Assembly (NCBI GenBank): GCA_019843655.1
Contig: JACDQD010000006.1
Location: forward strand, 7,742,034 to 7,806,033
Length of the DNA: 64,000 nucleotides
DNA from: Lethocerus indicus
Lineage: Eukaryota > Arthropoda > Insecta > Hemiptera > Belostomatidae
Direction: 5' to 3'
The notes under the pieces were generated by a model, which saw nothing but the letters and a program-made list of their open reading frames with translations, was not told the origin of the DNA and did not search any database. A program made the translations under genes and the position numbers. This document shows, one piece after another, positions 12,350 to 25,981 of the stretch (position 1 is its first letter; every line of letters starts with the position of its first letter).

Positions 12350-15300
12350 CTTGTTATAAATTAACATTTAATACATCATGTATCATATTTTTTTAACTGC
12401 AGATAAAAAAAATAGATATAAATCACAATTACTGTAATTTGAATGCAACTAATATTTCATATAAATAACTAATTAATTATACATGACTAGGGTATTTAAA
12501 ATTAATTAAAAGTAAATATTATTATCATCTACAAATGTAGTACCTTACACATTCATTTGTAATGACATTATCGATGGTTGTTAAATTGATTGTTATGTAA
12601 TTTATACAATTTGATGTTTTATTGACAATTGTAGCATGTGTTAATGGAATTGAAGTTTATTAGTATAAATAAAGTTACTTAGATTAAGACCTTTATCAGA
12701 AGGTACTTCTAGTTCGCACATTATTTTCTAATATTATGTCAGTGACATACATGTGAAACAGATGTCACATCTGTGAGGTTTTTTCTAGTTTATGTTTCCA
12801 GTTTCTAAAAAATAAATAACATGTTATTTGTGTAAATTATATACACAGTCTGTACATGTATATTATAATTACATTTTTATGAATTGATTTTATAATTATT
12901 TTCCAGAAAAATGGGGAGGTGACAGTTGTGAAAAGCTTATTCAAAGGCTCATTAATATGTGTTACAAGTAAGGTTTCAATTTAGAATAAATTCATTATTC
13001 ATTGACTATATTTAGAAATATACTGTAGAAAACATTGATGAAACAATGCATTGATTAATTGGCAATTATTAATTTTTATTGATTACATCTAAATGTTTAT
13101 GTTGTCATCCCTCAAATCTTTGCATAATGTTTATGTGAACATTTCCTCCTAATTGAATTCTTGCACCCAACTCTCCAAACTCAAAGTGTATTGCAGTCCT
13201 TCATTTAAATCATGCTCTTTATATTTTCTTCTTTCTCTTAACATTTTCCTTCCGAAAGTATAAATCTTATTAATTTTAATTTATAGCAATCCACCAGTTA
13301 CTTTTATTAAAATGAATCATATGCAGATTATTTTAGATAAATGGATAATGTAATCACCTGCAATTTGATAAGATGAATGTGCACATTGTATATATAAACC
13401 TTCCCTTATTTCTCCATAATGTTAGTTTATAGATTTGTTTTAAACCAAAGTTAAAATTTCCACTGTGTGTAATCAAACTGATTTCTTACTATATCTGTGT
13501 ATCTCTTCACCAATTTTAACATTTGTAGCTTATAGCACTGTAGCCAATATAGCTTTATGTAGGCTATTCTAGGTTGCTTTGATAATTTAGTTTATTCAAA
13601 ATACCATCTTCACTGCAGTGACTAATATTTCTCACAAACTGAACTGTTTCTCAGAATTTAAGAGTGCCTATCATTTAATTTTTATTGTAGTATATAGTAT
13701 TACCTTTATGTTTTCAATTTATGATTATATTCCCAATTAAATATTACATACACAGGAGCAATTTTGTGTATTTACTTATTTTATGATGTTCTATAAGTGA
13801 ATCATATATTTTACAAATTTTCTTGCTGTGTTTACAGTAATTTGTGATCGCAACTCAGACCCTGTAACCGTAGATTGGGCTTTACATGAGTCGTCTTGTT
13901 GGCAAGATCATCAATTCAATGTAAGAATGAACATAACATTAAATTTCATTTATTCTTGAAGTTAATGAATTTGATCTTGTACCTAATGCTGGTGACTACC
14001 AGTAGAACCTAAGCAGGTGGTTTTACACTATTTTAATGCATATTTTAAATACTTTTCTATTGTAAAGAAATTACCCATGTTGCTTCTGTTACTGAATTTC
14101 ATTATATGATGGCCCAAATTGTTTATAGATGGATTATGATGCAAGAGATACTACAGAAAATTCAACTGATTCCAAGCAAATTGTGTGTGATGGATTTTCT
14201 CATTACTTGGTAATTATGTACTTTTGCCTTCTGCAACATTTCTTGTAATTTTCTTATTGGTTCATAATTTCTTCTTTTTTATCTGGATAAGCTACCCCAA
14301 TCATGTAAACAATAAATGGTAGCACCAAATTAGCTGTCAGGTTATCTTACAGCATCAAAAAAATAATATAAAGTAGTCTATTCAGAACTGACTTTGAACA
14401 TACATCAAATTTCTAATTAGGGAGAATATTCACAGTTATGTATTACAGAAGATTCAATATTGATAATACATTTTGTGCAATTTAAGCAGTTCTAAATAAC
14501 CAGATCATGTATGTAACTTTTTTGTTTGTTTTTTAGCAAAGTGATTCAGCAGATGGCAATAAAGGAAAAGGCAAGAATCCAGTGACAGAAGCTCCAATTA
14601 AAAAGGATTACCGTAGTGTCAGTATTTATCCATTATCTGCTTTATTAATATTTTAATATTAATTATAATATAATATTCTAGTATAGTTCAAATAATACTT
14701 TCTTCCATCCACTCTTGAAAAGAAGCATATATGCAAGTAGGAGTAAAATAGAATACAAGAGGGTATATATTTCCAACTAATGTATAATAAAAACAAATTT
14801 GGCCTTCTATTTTATAAGTCAAGATATTTGTTTTATATTAGTGTATTAAAGTATTTTGTGATTCTCAAGTTCATAATGTTATAGAAAGTGTTTTTGACAA
14901 AAATATTTTTTACAAAACATTGAGTAATATACACCAATAAATTTCATGAAAATACGTTAATACATAGATTTATAAATTAAATTTGATTTTATTTATGTTA
15001 ATAGGTTTGTAAATTTCCACTGTGTTCTATAAAAAATGATGGCTTCTATATTTTGAAAATTGTTGTCAGAAACATTGAACCAAGTACTACTGCTACTGTA
15101 CATATAGAAATGCAGGGAAAATATGGTTTTCTATCTGCTGCTGATTGGCCTCTACTGCCTGTAAGTAATATTGTATCGTAATATTTTATTTGTGTAAAAG
15201 TTAGAGCATATCAATTATCAGAAATATGCTTTTCCATTTTAAAAAATACAATCACTTACATCTTTACAATCAAATTTGAAATTTGGAGCATGTTTATTTG

Positions 15301-18300
15301 TTTTATTATTGATTTTGGCTCTAATGATCTTATCACATGCATTCAAAACAGCTTGCATATTTTTAGTCAATAATTAATAACATACTATTACGGTTTTTTG
15401 TTAAATGATTAATAAAAAATAAATTATTAGGTAAGTTTTATGTATTGTAATAATAATTAAAAGCTGATTTAAATGTAGTCTTGGAAACATTACTATGTTT
15501 GATGTTAATCCTTATTAATTACTTTTTGTTTATTTTTTATGTACACATGAAATTACTTATTAAGGTACCTTTGATAATGTTTTAGTTTATGGAATTTCTT
15601 CTGTATATTTGTAATTTGTTTTGTTCATTTCAGTTTTATGGAGCAATGTGTTTGGTTTATCTAGTTCTTGGATTAGCATGGCTGATTGTTTCATTTTTAC
15701 AATGGCGTGACCTTCTTCGAATACAGTTCTGGATTGGTGGTGTAATACTTTTGGGAATGCTTGAAATGGCTACATTTTATGCAGAATATTCTAGCATCAA
15801 TTCAACAGGCGATTCAATGCAAGGAGCCGTTCTACTTGCTGAATTTGTTTCCTGCGGAAAACGAACTCTCGCAAGAATGTTGGTCATTATTGTCAGTTTA
15901 GGATTTGGCATAGTAAAGTAAGTATCAATGAGATTTTAATTCCTTTAACATCTGGATTATTGTATGAGTGATATGTATCAGTGAGTTCAAGAAATATTGT
16001 GTAAACCAAAGTTTATTTCAACCTAAGAGATAAATCATGAGTATGTTTCACAAAGTGTAAAACATTGAGTTCATTATAAAGCTATTTAAAGTGGCATGAT
16101 GTAAAATATTTGCATGTATTCTCTGGCATCGGTATTCAATTTCAAATATTTGACATGTCTCTATTCATACAGTCAGATACTTGCATTAGTAGCCATTGTA
16201 AATCAGAAAAAGTACTGAGATTGTCAGTTTTTGCTCAGTAACAAAAAGCGTTATGTTGTTGACATAGCTCATGTCCACTACTAACGCAGGGAGAATTCAA
16301 CATGCATATGCATACATAACGTATTTATTTATTGAGCCAGGTACAAACCACTTCAAATGTTTATTCAACTGCCTGCAGTGATTTTTCCCCTCAGCTGGTA
16401 ACACAATATAATAGTCTTCCAAACTTTGATTCAGAAATAATTTGTTGAAAATTTGTTTATTAGGCCAAGATTGGGGCCAATGTTGCATCGGGTGGTCGGT
16501 GTTGGGATCATTTATTTCCTGCTTGCTGCCTCTGAAGCGTATATGAGGGTTATGAGATCGAAGAGCGATCCCTCAAATCAGATGCTGGTTGCCTCTGTCC
16601 CACTGGCCGTTTTGGACTCTGCTATTTGTTGGTGGATATTTACTAGTCTTGTACAAACCACAAGGACTCTGAGGTTACGCAGGTCAGTCAATCAGAAAAG
16701 CACAATGAATTCATTATATGTGTCTATATATATATACAAATTAAAAGGATTGATAAAACATTTTATGAACTATCAATTAATATTAATTCAAATATTAACA
16801 TTGTTTTTCATAACACTTTTGTGAAAATACGAAAAGAAGTAGTTCAAGATATGTGAACTGGAATGGTTATGAATATGCAGATACATACTAGTTATAAGAA
16901 AAATATGTTATTTATGAATTTTGTTCTATATTAAAGAATTTGTCCTTTTTGGAGCTTTTGTGGAGGATTGATATTTATTTTGTTATAGTGAAAATCAATG
17001 TTGAATCGAATTGGAAATATTAAAATCAGCTTTGTTAACACTTCATGTGAATAAGAAACATAATGGTTTAAAAATGTGATGAGAAAAATTATAAGTTTAT
17101 TGTGCATGTTTTTTATGTTTATTTTGTTATGTTTGAAATCAATGTTAATATTTATTTTTTAAATTCAAATAGTCTGATTATAAATTATATTTTTCAGAAA
17201 TTTGGTGAAATTGGCTCTTTATCGACATTTTACAAACACCTTAATTTTTGCTGTAGTTGCATCTGTGATCTTTATGCTGTATTCCATTAAAGTCCACCAC
17301 CTTACTGTCTGTTTCACTGTAAGTAGAACTTTATCCACTTCAAAATGCATGACTGTATGTAAATGTATAAAAAGATCTTTACAATATCTATTTGTATTAC
17401 AGGAATGGAAAGAGTTGTGGGTGGATGATGCCTATTGGAGACTTCTATTTTCAGTAATTCTCTTAGTAATTATGATACTCTGGCGACCAACAAACAATAA
17501 CCAAAGGTGTGTTATTTATAAAAGATTATTATAATTTATAAGCTTATTTATAACAATTATTTTAAAAAATCATTTGTGCATTCTATGAAAACAATTTTGT
17601 AGGTATGCATTTTCTCCTTTACTTGATGCACCAGAAGATGATGATGAAGAAGAAGAAGAGCAGTTCATAAATGATGCATATGGTTAGAATGTTAAAATAT
17701 TATTACACTATTTATTGTGTCTTTCCATTTATATAAAATATTATTTTTTATGACTAGTAATTAATTATTAAGAAAAATGTTATCAATTATTTTAGAAACC
17801 CATGTTCACTACAGAATTTTAATGACCTGTTTTTATGATGCAGTAGCTATTTAATGCTCTAAACCTTTTTTCGTATATTTTAGGAGTAAAAATGCGGAAT
17901 CAAAGTACCGGAGCAGCTTCACCCAAGCCAAAAACAAGCACAAATAGTGTGGTAAGTATGTTTGCATATACACATAGTATATGAAACTACTTTATATATG
18001 CGTATTTAAACATAATTTAAAACCATTTCATGTAATTTGTGATATTATTTTTCTATTTTTAAGGATGATGACCTTAAATGGGTTGAAGAGAATATACCTG
18101 CATCTTTAGCAGACACGTAAGTGAAAGTGCATTCATTTCTAGTAATCATTATTTCAATAATTTTATATTCATTCCAGCACTTCAAAAAAATAGTACAGAT
18201 TGAAAAAATGTAAACATAATTCTGTGATCATGGGCCAATTCTACCCGCCATTATTCAGCTTTTTCTATTTTTTGAAAATGATAATATAAATTTCTGTTTC

Positions 18301-18529
18301 AGATCCTTGCCTATTTTGGATTCTGAAGAGGTATGCCTATAAATGTTAATTATTCATTAATTTAATATACTAGTTTTTTTAATTTAGTATTATTGTATTT
18401 AGTAGTATACTTTTCTGTATTAATAATTCTTTTTTGTTGTTTTTATTTTAAATTAAAAGGTATTTCATGATTAAAATTTTGCTACAGGAAATAATGACAA
18501 CAAGATTTGAATTATCCAAGATGCAATGA
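11566..18529 (+). CDS. TMEM87A: TMEM87A/B-like Golgi seven-transmembrane protein
   Basis: Complete gene of 15 coding exons: 11566-11658, 12907-12967, 13838-13920, 14129-14209, 14537-14617, 15005-15160, 15634-15917, 16464-16682, 17198-17318, 17403-17506, 17603-17682, 17884-17951, 18064-18116, 18303-18330 and 18488-18529. Phases fit and give 517 residues (vertebrate TMEM87A/B are about 555). The start [18 protein letters not shown] is a signal peptide. A lumenal domain follows (paired Cys in CDRNSDP and SSCWQDHQF). The seven-helix core begins at [20 protein letters not shown] and includes [40 protein letters not shown] and [18 protein letters not shown]. The cytoplasmic tail has [22 protein letters not shown]87 proteins are GOLD-domain seven-helix proteins of the Golgi, implicated in endosome-to-Golgi retrieval. 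The donor after 14617 is GTCAGT, slightly weak but the only one that keeps frame. Confidence 0.9.
11659..12906 (+). other. TMEM87 first intron
   Basis: A 1.25-kb AT-rich intron after the signal-peptide exon. Apart from the AT microsatellite I see no features. Confidence 0.6.
12311..12347. repeat. (AT)n microsatellite
   Basis: Uninterrupted TA run in TMEM87 intron 1. It creates a spurious YIYIYIY open frame. Confidence 0.95.
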
Positions 18530-21393
18530 TTCTACAACTTCCAGTATTTGTTTTACTAGTCAGATCGCTGCTTCTGAATACATTATTGGTAAGCCACATC
18601 CAAGCAGTTGCTACAATTATAGAGTAACACAATGATTTTTGTTACTGTACTTAATACATTGTTTTGTGTGATATACCAATTTATAATTCTGCACCTAATT
18701 TATTTTATAAAATGTCATTGCCAACAATAAATTGTAAAATATATATTCACTTTTATAATAATAATATGAAATTATCATACTAGAACATGAGAAAGTCACT
18801 TGAAATATAATTTATTACTTCAACATTGAGACACACCTTAATGAGTGAAAAACAGGTGTAGTTGAATTTTTGAGATATTTATCACTCCTCAAATGACCCA
18901 AAATGTATTTAGAAAAAAGTTACAATAAATTCTGTTTAAAGGTAAATACCGGCATAACTCAAATGAAAATAATTTAGGCCAAAAATGAGCCAAATTTTTT
19001 CAAATTATTATAATGTAAGAAAGATTTGTGTAGAATATGACAGTATATTTGTAGAAAATTTATTGGAGTGTTTATAAAAATATCTGAATTAAATTTCATA
19101 AATACTTCCACTAATTTGTATTGTTATAATTAACATTTTAAATGTTTTCCGTATTTATTGTTTTTTAGTTCATTGACTTCTTTGATTTTTAAAATTTTAT
19201 CTGCTTTTACTAGTTATGACAACTTCTTAAGCGATATTTATTCTTAACTAAATATCATCCAGATTATTTTCCGATAATTTCTGATTAAAATTAAAGTGTC
19301 TTAAGTCTGAATCAACATGGTATTAAGATATGAGTTTTGTTGCAGTTAGTACAATGTTATTTACCTATATTACCAGAAAAATAACATTATTTGTTGTTTC
19401 AGCAAAGGAACTTTCAGTTTATTATCAAAGCCATTCCATATGTTTTCCTTTTTTTGTAAGTGTGAATTAAAAAAAACAAAAACAAATAATGTAAATGTAC
19501 TTGATCAGTAATTTTCTGTAGTATGTTAGAATTTGAATGGAGTAATTATTAACCAGCTTTAATAATTGTATTTTGTTGTTTTGAATTCAGTTTGTAATTG
19601 GCATGAAGACTCGAAAATATAAGAATTTAATTTATGACAAATTATCAGCGTAAAAAATCTAAAATGTAAACCAATATTTAATATGTAGCATTGCTACCAA
19701 CATGTATGAATGAATATATTTGTATATATTCCGATCTGATTGTGTAAATAATTAAATTTATTATTATTATGAATTGTGGCACCATACTATTAAAGATTAC
19801 ATTGACAGATCAGTAAATGGGTCATGTTTACATAATAGATAACTTATATTCCAAAAAGGGCATATTTTGACTAAATGACATAATATTTTTTAGCTTAATA
19901 TGTTTTGACTTATGTGCTTTATAATTTGCTTTTCCTAATATATGTGTTTCATGCATCTTATGCATTATCTTTTTCTATTAGAAATTATCATTGATTGTAG
20001 TCGTATTGAATTATTTTTCATTTACGAGGATGGATGACCATATTTACTATAAGTTACCAAGTTAGCACACATATTATTATTATTATTGCTGTATATTTAT
20101 ATTAATATACCTGCTGTTTATTTAAATTAATATTAATGTACCTAACAAGTCTATGTTAGTGTGAATAATTGTTATTTTAATAAACCACTCTCCAGGGAAG
20201 GGTACAGATATAGGAAAAATAATCGTAATACCACTTCAACGTTTTTTGTTGTACTCAAATCGTATGCAAATAAATGTGCCACAAATTTTTAAAATTTCTG
20301 TTTGACCTATTGCATTATTTGTTTGAGAATTATTTTTTAAGTTTACCTGTTGTGCAGTATTATTTAATATTATGTTTTAGTCCTGTAGTCATCTTGTTAT
20401 TGCATTAATCTAATGTAAAAAATTCATATGTCAATATTAGAACCATGTATGGTATCAGATGTACCTGCAGAGAGGAAAAGAATGTCCATTTGTTTGAGTC
20501 AGCACTCGGTCAACACAGGCTGAATTATGAAAAGGAAACTGCATTCCAGCATTTACAAAGAAATACATAATAAGGTCAATTTTACCTGAGGCATAATCCG
20601 AATAGCCAGGGGAGTGGTCAATAATACCTTTAAAACTGTTGTAAATATCAATGTGAAGTCGTACATACTCTAGAATAAGATTGAAGTTAATTTAAAAACC
20701 TAATAATTTTAGAAATAACTTCGTTCAATGAATTCTCCTGAATATATATTATTTTGATTTTAATCAAACAATTTGAGTTCCACCGGTAAATAATATAATT
20801 TCATATTGTGTATATGTGAATAATTTTTTTAGTTTTGGTGTTATTTACATCACTGAATTCTGTATATTTTTTTCATAAAGGTTATGATGTTATAATTGTA
20901 TCATAATATGTATTAAACAGTAGACAAAAATAGTTTTTTATTAATGCAGCATTTATGAATCAATCATTAAAAAGAAATATACTTTTTTTAAATTATATTG
21001 TCGAATTAAGTAACTTTTTAATGTTGTAATGCAAAAACAGATTCCTAATTTTTTTGTAAGTGCTACACTATAATCATGGGCATACATTAAGAAGAATATA
21101 AGTATATATGAATTGTTAATAAATTAAGACATAAATTATAAAACATATCCTTTCTACTGCATAAATTACACTTAAACCATACTGGATTTTTAGTTACACA
21201 TATCAGGATAATATCATGACATTTCTTTAAATTTGTATTTATTTATTCAAATTATGAATGAGCCAGATTTTCATCCAGATCTCCATTTGAAGTTAATTGA
21301 ACTGTATGATTCCTAATAATTTTACATGTTTATTTAATACTTGAAAACTAATTAAAATTAACCCCAGTAATAATTAAACAGCAATTGCAGACG

Positions 21394-21449
<56 letters not shown>

Positions 21450-22240
21450 GTACATTTATGTCATATGTGTATATATAATGTATTAGAAATATGTGTTTAA
21501 CTAACACTATTTTACTATTTACTATCTATATTTTTAAGGAAATGAATATTGCAATCTGATAATTGTAACTTAACATTTTTGTAACCTATATGTCTGTATT
21601 TTTTAGTGACATAGTAACAAATGTTACAAGAGATTATTACCAGAAAGTGTGACCACTTTAAGTTTTGCTTCACTTTGATAAATTGGTGTTTAGAGGATTT
21701 CAGTAGCATAAAAGTCGGTTTGTCTATATTTCTGTTCACATTATTGTATTTAATGCTTGTAGAATTTATTATAACTTTGCATTTTGTAAAGTTTAGCTAC
21801 CCATAAAATTTGTTTTAAAAAAGCTTTCACTTTGTCAGAATTTTGTTAATTACGGTACAAAATGAATATTTGCTAATTTTTATATGTTTATTTGATACAA
21901 AATATTTACCGGAGGTGTATATTTTTAATAGTGTAACATTAATTAAATACTTACACTGTTAATAATATTGGCATCTGTGTATAAATAAACTTACATTATT
22001 ATGATACACCATATGGGCATAAAAATTTGTAAATAATCAATATTTGTAAATAAATATTATAACATATTTCAGTATTTTTTACTTTAAATAGATAAACAAT
22101 TTTATTAAATCCCACAGGGGCAGTAAATCAGAGTTGCAGTGATGTATAATTGGCAGATTTACCCAGGGGCCGTGATCTAATTTAATACAATATACATGAA
22201 ATTAAAGATGCAAATATATTATATAAGAATTTTTTTTCGG
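18530..22240. other. TMEM87 3' UTR and AT-rich intergenic sequence
   Basis: No coding exon recognised on either strand. The first good AATAAA after the TMEM87 stop is at 18726-18731, and further AATAAA motifs occur downstream, so the 3' UTR end is uncertain. It contains an (AT)n run at 21400-21447. Small open frames here show no family features. Confidence 0.5.
21400..21447. repeat. (AT)n microsatellite
   Basis: About 24 AT dinucleotides, uninterrupted. Confidence 0.95.
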
Positions 22241-22828
22241 GTCCACGAGCACCGCGACGCTAGCGCCCCCTGAGGGTGGTGCGGGGATGTACTCAACTAA
22301 AGTTCGTTGTGTCCACGAGCACCGCGACGCTAGCACCCCCTGGAGGGTGGTGCGGGGATGCACTCAACTAAAGTTCGTTTTGTCCACGAGCACCGCGACG
22401 CTAGCGGCCCCCTTAGGGTGGCGCGGGGATGCACTCAACTAAAGTTCGTTCGGTGCACGAGCACCGCGACGCTAGCACCCCCTTGAGGGTGGTGCGGGGA
22501 TGCACTCAACTAAAGTTCGTTCGGTGCACGAGCACCGCGACGCTAGCACCCCCTTGAGGGTGGTGCGGGGATGCACTCAACTAAAGTTCGTTCGGTGCAC
22601 GAGCACCGCGACCTGCACCACCTTGAGGGTGGTGCGGGGATGCACTCAACTAAAGTTCGTTCGGTGCACGAGCACCGCGACGCTAGCACCCCCTTGAGGG
22701 TGGTGCGGGGATGTACTCAACTAAAGTTCGTTTTGTCCACGAGCACCGCGACGCTAGCGGCCCCCTTAGGGTGGCGCGGGGATGCACTCAACTAAAGTTC
22801 GTTGGGTGCACGAGCACCGCGACGCTAT
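22241..22828. repeat. GC-rich 70/71-bp minisatellite, about 8.3 copies
   Basis: The phrase 'cacgagcaccgcgac' recurs at 22244, 22314, 22385, 22456, 22527, 22598, 22667, 22738 and 22809, giving spacings of 70, 71, 71, 71, 71, 69, 71 and 71. Each unit is strongly GC- and CpG-rich in an otherwise very AT-rich window. Each contains a self-complementary core (gcaccccc-ttga-gggtggtgc; a perfect 8-bp stem in the copy at 22598) and ends 'actcaactaaagttcgtt'. Variants recur in order: a unit ending 'ttttgtcc' followed by one with 'gcggcccccttagggtggcg' occurs at both 22314/22385 and 22667/22738, implying block duplication. It sits between the convergent 3' ends of TMEM87 and Dscam. Confidence 0.95.
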
Positions 22829-24875
22829 AATAGTTCTTTATTATGATAAGTCTGTTCCTGGCTAATTTATATTCTCAAGTGGTTTTAAGTCTCATCAGAC
22901 TTATCTTATCGTTATAGGCAACTCTCTCAAGTTTGTATTGGTTGTCTCCTGTAAAAAGAAAAAAAAATTTAATTTTCAGGTTCAACTTGAACACTGGTAA
23001 GATACTCTGAATGTAGATTGAAATACTCTGATATCTGCATTAACAGGGGCAGAACAGTTTTTGGGATTTTCAAGAAATATAAATACATTAGTGTCAAGAT
23101 TTATTTGGAAAATGTATCAACAGAAACCCCTACATATTTTCTACAACTTTGGTACAAACAGCTTGGCATTATTTTCAACAAAAAGACATGTTGCAGCAAA
23201 TAAACAGTTCAGTTCTTCCAATAGAAATAAAGTGATTATATCCTGAAATTTTTGTCCAAGCGAAACCACCTAGCACCTTGTGTTATAGGTAAACATGAAA
23301 TTATCAATTAAATGTTAAAACATTTTTACAATTCAAAATACTTTCACAGATAAAATTACACAAGGGTGATATACATGTAATAAAATTGAAGAAATAATCA
23401 GTCGGTATCATAAACATTAAAAAACACACATATTAAAAGCGACTGCCACATTTGCTCACACTCACAGACATTTAAAATATCTTTTAAATCCATCTTCCTA
23501 ACATAAAGCAGTAAAATATCCACTTTGCACAACTGTTCAGTTCTAGCACATCATCAAACCATCAAATCAGTATTACATAAAGACATGGTAAAGTGTGACC
23601 AGTTCAGTGAACATAATTGTAATCTGACAACACCAAAAGCTAAGCGATGATTGGAATTGTTAGAACTAAACTTTTACCCAAGTTGCACTAATGAAAAAGA
23701 ACAATTATTATACAACCAAAAATTTTTATTGAACATATTTACAAAAGCATTCTTATTATAATATATATTTATAATAAAGCGAAACAAAACATTCAATTAA
23801 TTTGTTCAATTGATTAAAACAAAAGCTCCTACATCACAATATGATACTAACTAGCCCTAGCCTAAAAGTTTTTCGATGATTTTTTGTTTTAAAATTCTTA
23901 TTTCATAATATTAATCTAGGAGAGAGTAAAACAACAAACTATCATGTAAAATGATAAGATATATTACACAAGTTAAGAGAACAATATCATGAAATTACTA
24001 GACTGAATTTTACACACAGAAAATGGTTCTGACTTCCTTGTAGTTTAGCATATAATAACATAATACAAGTATATGGGGAAATTGGTAACCCCCAAAATCT
24101 CAAAACATCAATCACAAATATTAATAATAATAATAATAATAATTTCAAAGAGAATGGCAAGGTCATTAAAAAAGCTAGGATATAAATGACCAAGAAATTA
24201 CCCACACAAGGTTACATTAGCTCATTTTGTAAAAATAAAAATGCCATTTAAAATATACGAATATTTAATAATATTATGCTGCAAAAATTTGAGCTTATTA
24301 TATTTAGGTATAATACATATAATAATGAGATAATCTAAATTTTATAGTTTGAATTATGTCCCCGAACTAACTTAAATAGTAGTTGCAGTTGTAATGCATA
24401 AATTTACATTACGGTAGGACAATGTCACCACATCTAACTAGGTCAATAATAAGATTGTAAATATCAATAGCACAACCACATCTCTGAGAAAGAGAACATT
24501 TAAGTTAAGTTAAATGTCAGCAACATTATGATTTAAAGTGACCTATTTCAAATATGATATAATTATTATACATATACAAATATTACAATTTTAGATATAA
24601 GATTTATGATATTTTCTATAATTAAACATCACTGATTATTAAAAGGCTATATTATCTATTTTGACGTATGATAATAAAGAGATTAAATTAATTTTTTCCC
24701 CATAAACCAACTACACAAATTGTATATTGATTAAAACTCTTTCAAAAATACCTCAGAGTTGTGCTAATGAAATAAAGTAAGTAGCACCGTAAGATTTTTT
24801 ATATGGAACACAGGACTCTGTGTGTTTTTGTGAGTAAAAGTGTTGATTAAAAACTATGGCACAGCAGACTAGAGG
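22829..24875 (-). other. probable Dscam 3' UTR and intergenic sequence
   Basis: AT-rich sequence downstream (minus-strand sense) of the Dscam stop codon; no coding signal. A 10-bp perfect inverted repeat, gataagtctg at 22845-22854 and cagacttatc at 22896-22905, lies just beside the minisatellite. Minus-strand AATAAA motifs exist (for example near 23726), but I cannot assign the cleavage site. Confidence 0.45.
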
Positions 24876-25981
24876 TTACACTGCCACAGTATCGTAGGCT
24901 GTGAGCCCTCCATTTTGGAACTGTTGTGGCCCTCCTTCGTTTCTAAAAAATTAAAATAAACACTTAGAAATATTTAAAATAATGCACTCACAAAATATCA
25001 ATAATATAAATATCATCATATACATGCCTTATGAATCATAAGTTATGCCTTGTGAATTAAAATTAGAATTAAGATATAATTTATGTCTGTGGTTTTAAAT
25101 TATACACTTCACATTTAGCATGGTAAAACTCCTGGAAATTAATGATTTGTACTATCTAATACAATAAAAGATATTAAATAATACTGTTGCATCATAGAAA
25201 ATTCATTTGGCAAAATTGGTAGTGATAAAAACAATGTTACAGGCAATATAAGTCTAAAATAAAAAAGAATAGTGAAAAGAAAATCAGCACTCGAGACTGA
25301 TGCGACAACTTTCTTTTTGTGAAAATTTTATTAATTTCTCAAATAATTGATATTTGTTCCTTTGAATAATCTGCCAATGCTACATGTGGAGGTATAGAAA
25401 TATGCTTAAAATACTCCAAAAGACCAATATTATTATAATCGAAGACTGCAATCTATTGTAACAATTAAATTGAGAAAATATGTGCAAACTACATCTACAT
25501 GACACACACAACAGATAAAACTTACGTATTCCTGCATAGAGGAAGTTCATGTAAACAAAGACAGTGCATTACAACTTACAATACACACCATTCAAAAAAC
25601 ATGAATACACTGAAATAAAAGCATAAACATTTCGGGCATCATATATTTCTTGATAGAATTAATTGTAAACAAATTATGACTACCAAAATGGAGAAGAAAA
25701 TGAATATACAGTCATTTAGTAATTTAAGATAAATATATTAATATTAGGCAAATTTCACACTTTAAAATATATCAATCAATGAAAAAACCATAATGAGTTA
25801 TATAAGGTATACCTGAAAGAAGTAATAGTTAAGTAACTGTAAGAAAGAATCTTATTTTAAAATTATTTTTCATCCTAATTGCCATAAATAAACTAGTTTT
25901 ATCATTATACAACTAACCTGTCTATTAGTTTGCGCATTTCCTCGGTGGTCATGCCATCCTTGGAGTTGGCGCGTGAGGCCA
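24876..25981 (-). CDS. Dscam1: Dscam last two coding exons (C-terminus)
   Basis: Exon 25981-25918 encodes VASRANSKDG then MTTEEMRKLIDR, matching the conserved TTEEMRKLIE block. Exon 24942-24876 encodes NEGGPQQFQNGGLTAYDTVAV and a TAA stop. The AYDTVAV end corresponds to the conserved AYDT(M/V)AV terminus and looks like a class II PDZ-binding tail (inference). Confidence 0.9.

Noticed and set aside
22500..22795. Repetitive open frames (MHSTKVRSVHEHRD...) across the minisatellite
   Set aside because: The 71-bp unit is not a multiple of three, so all frames are traversed in turn; the open frames are a consequence of the repeat and not a gene.
22241..22828. CRISPR-like array
   Set aside because: Repeat units are contiguous with no unique spacers, and the context is a eukaryotic chromosome; it is a minisatellite.
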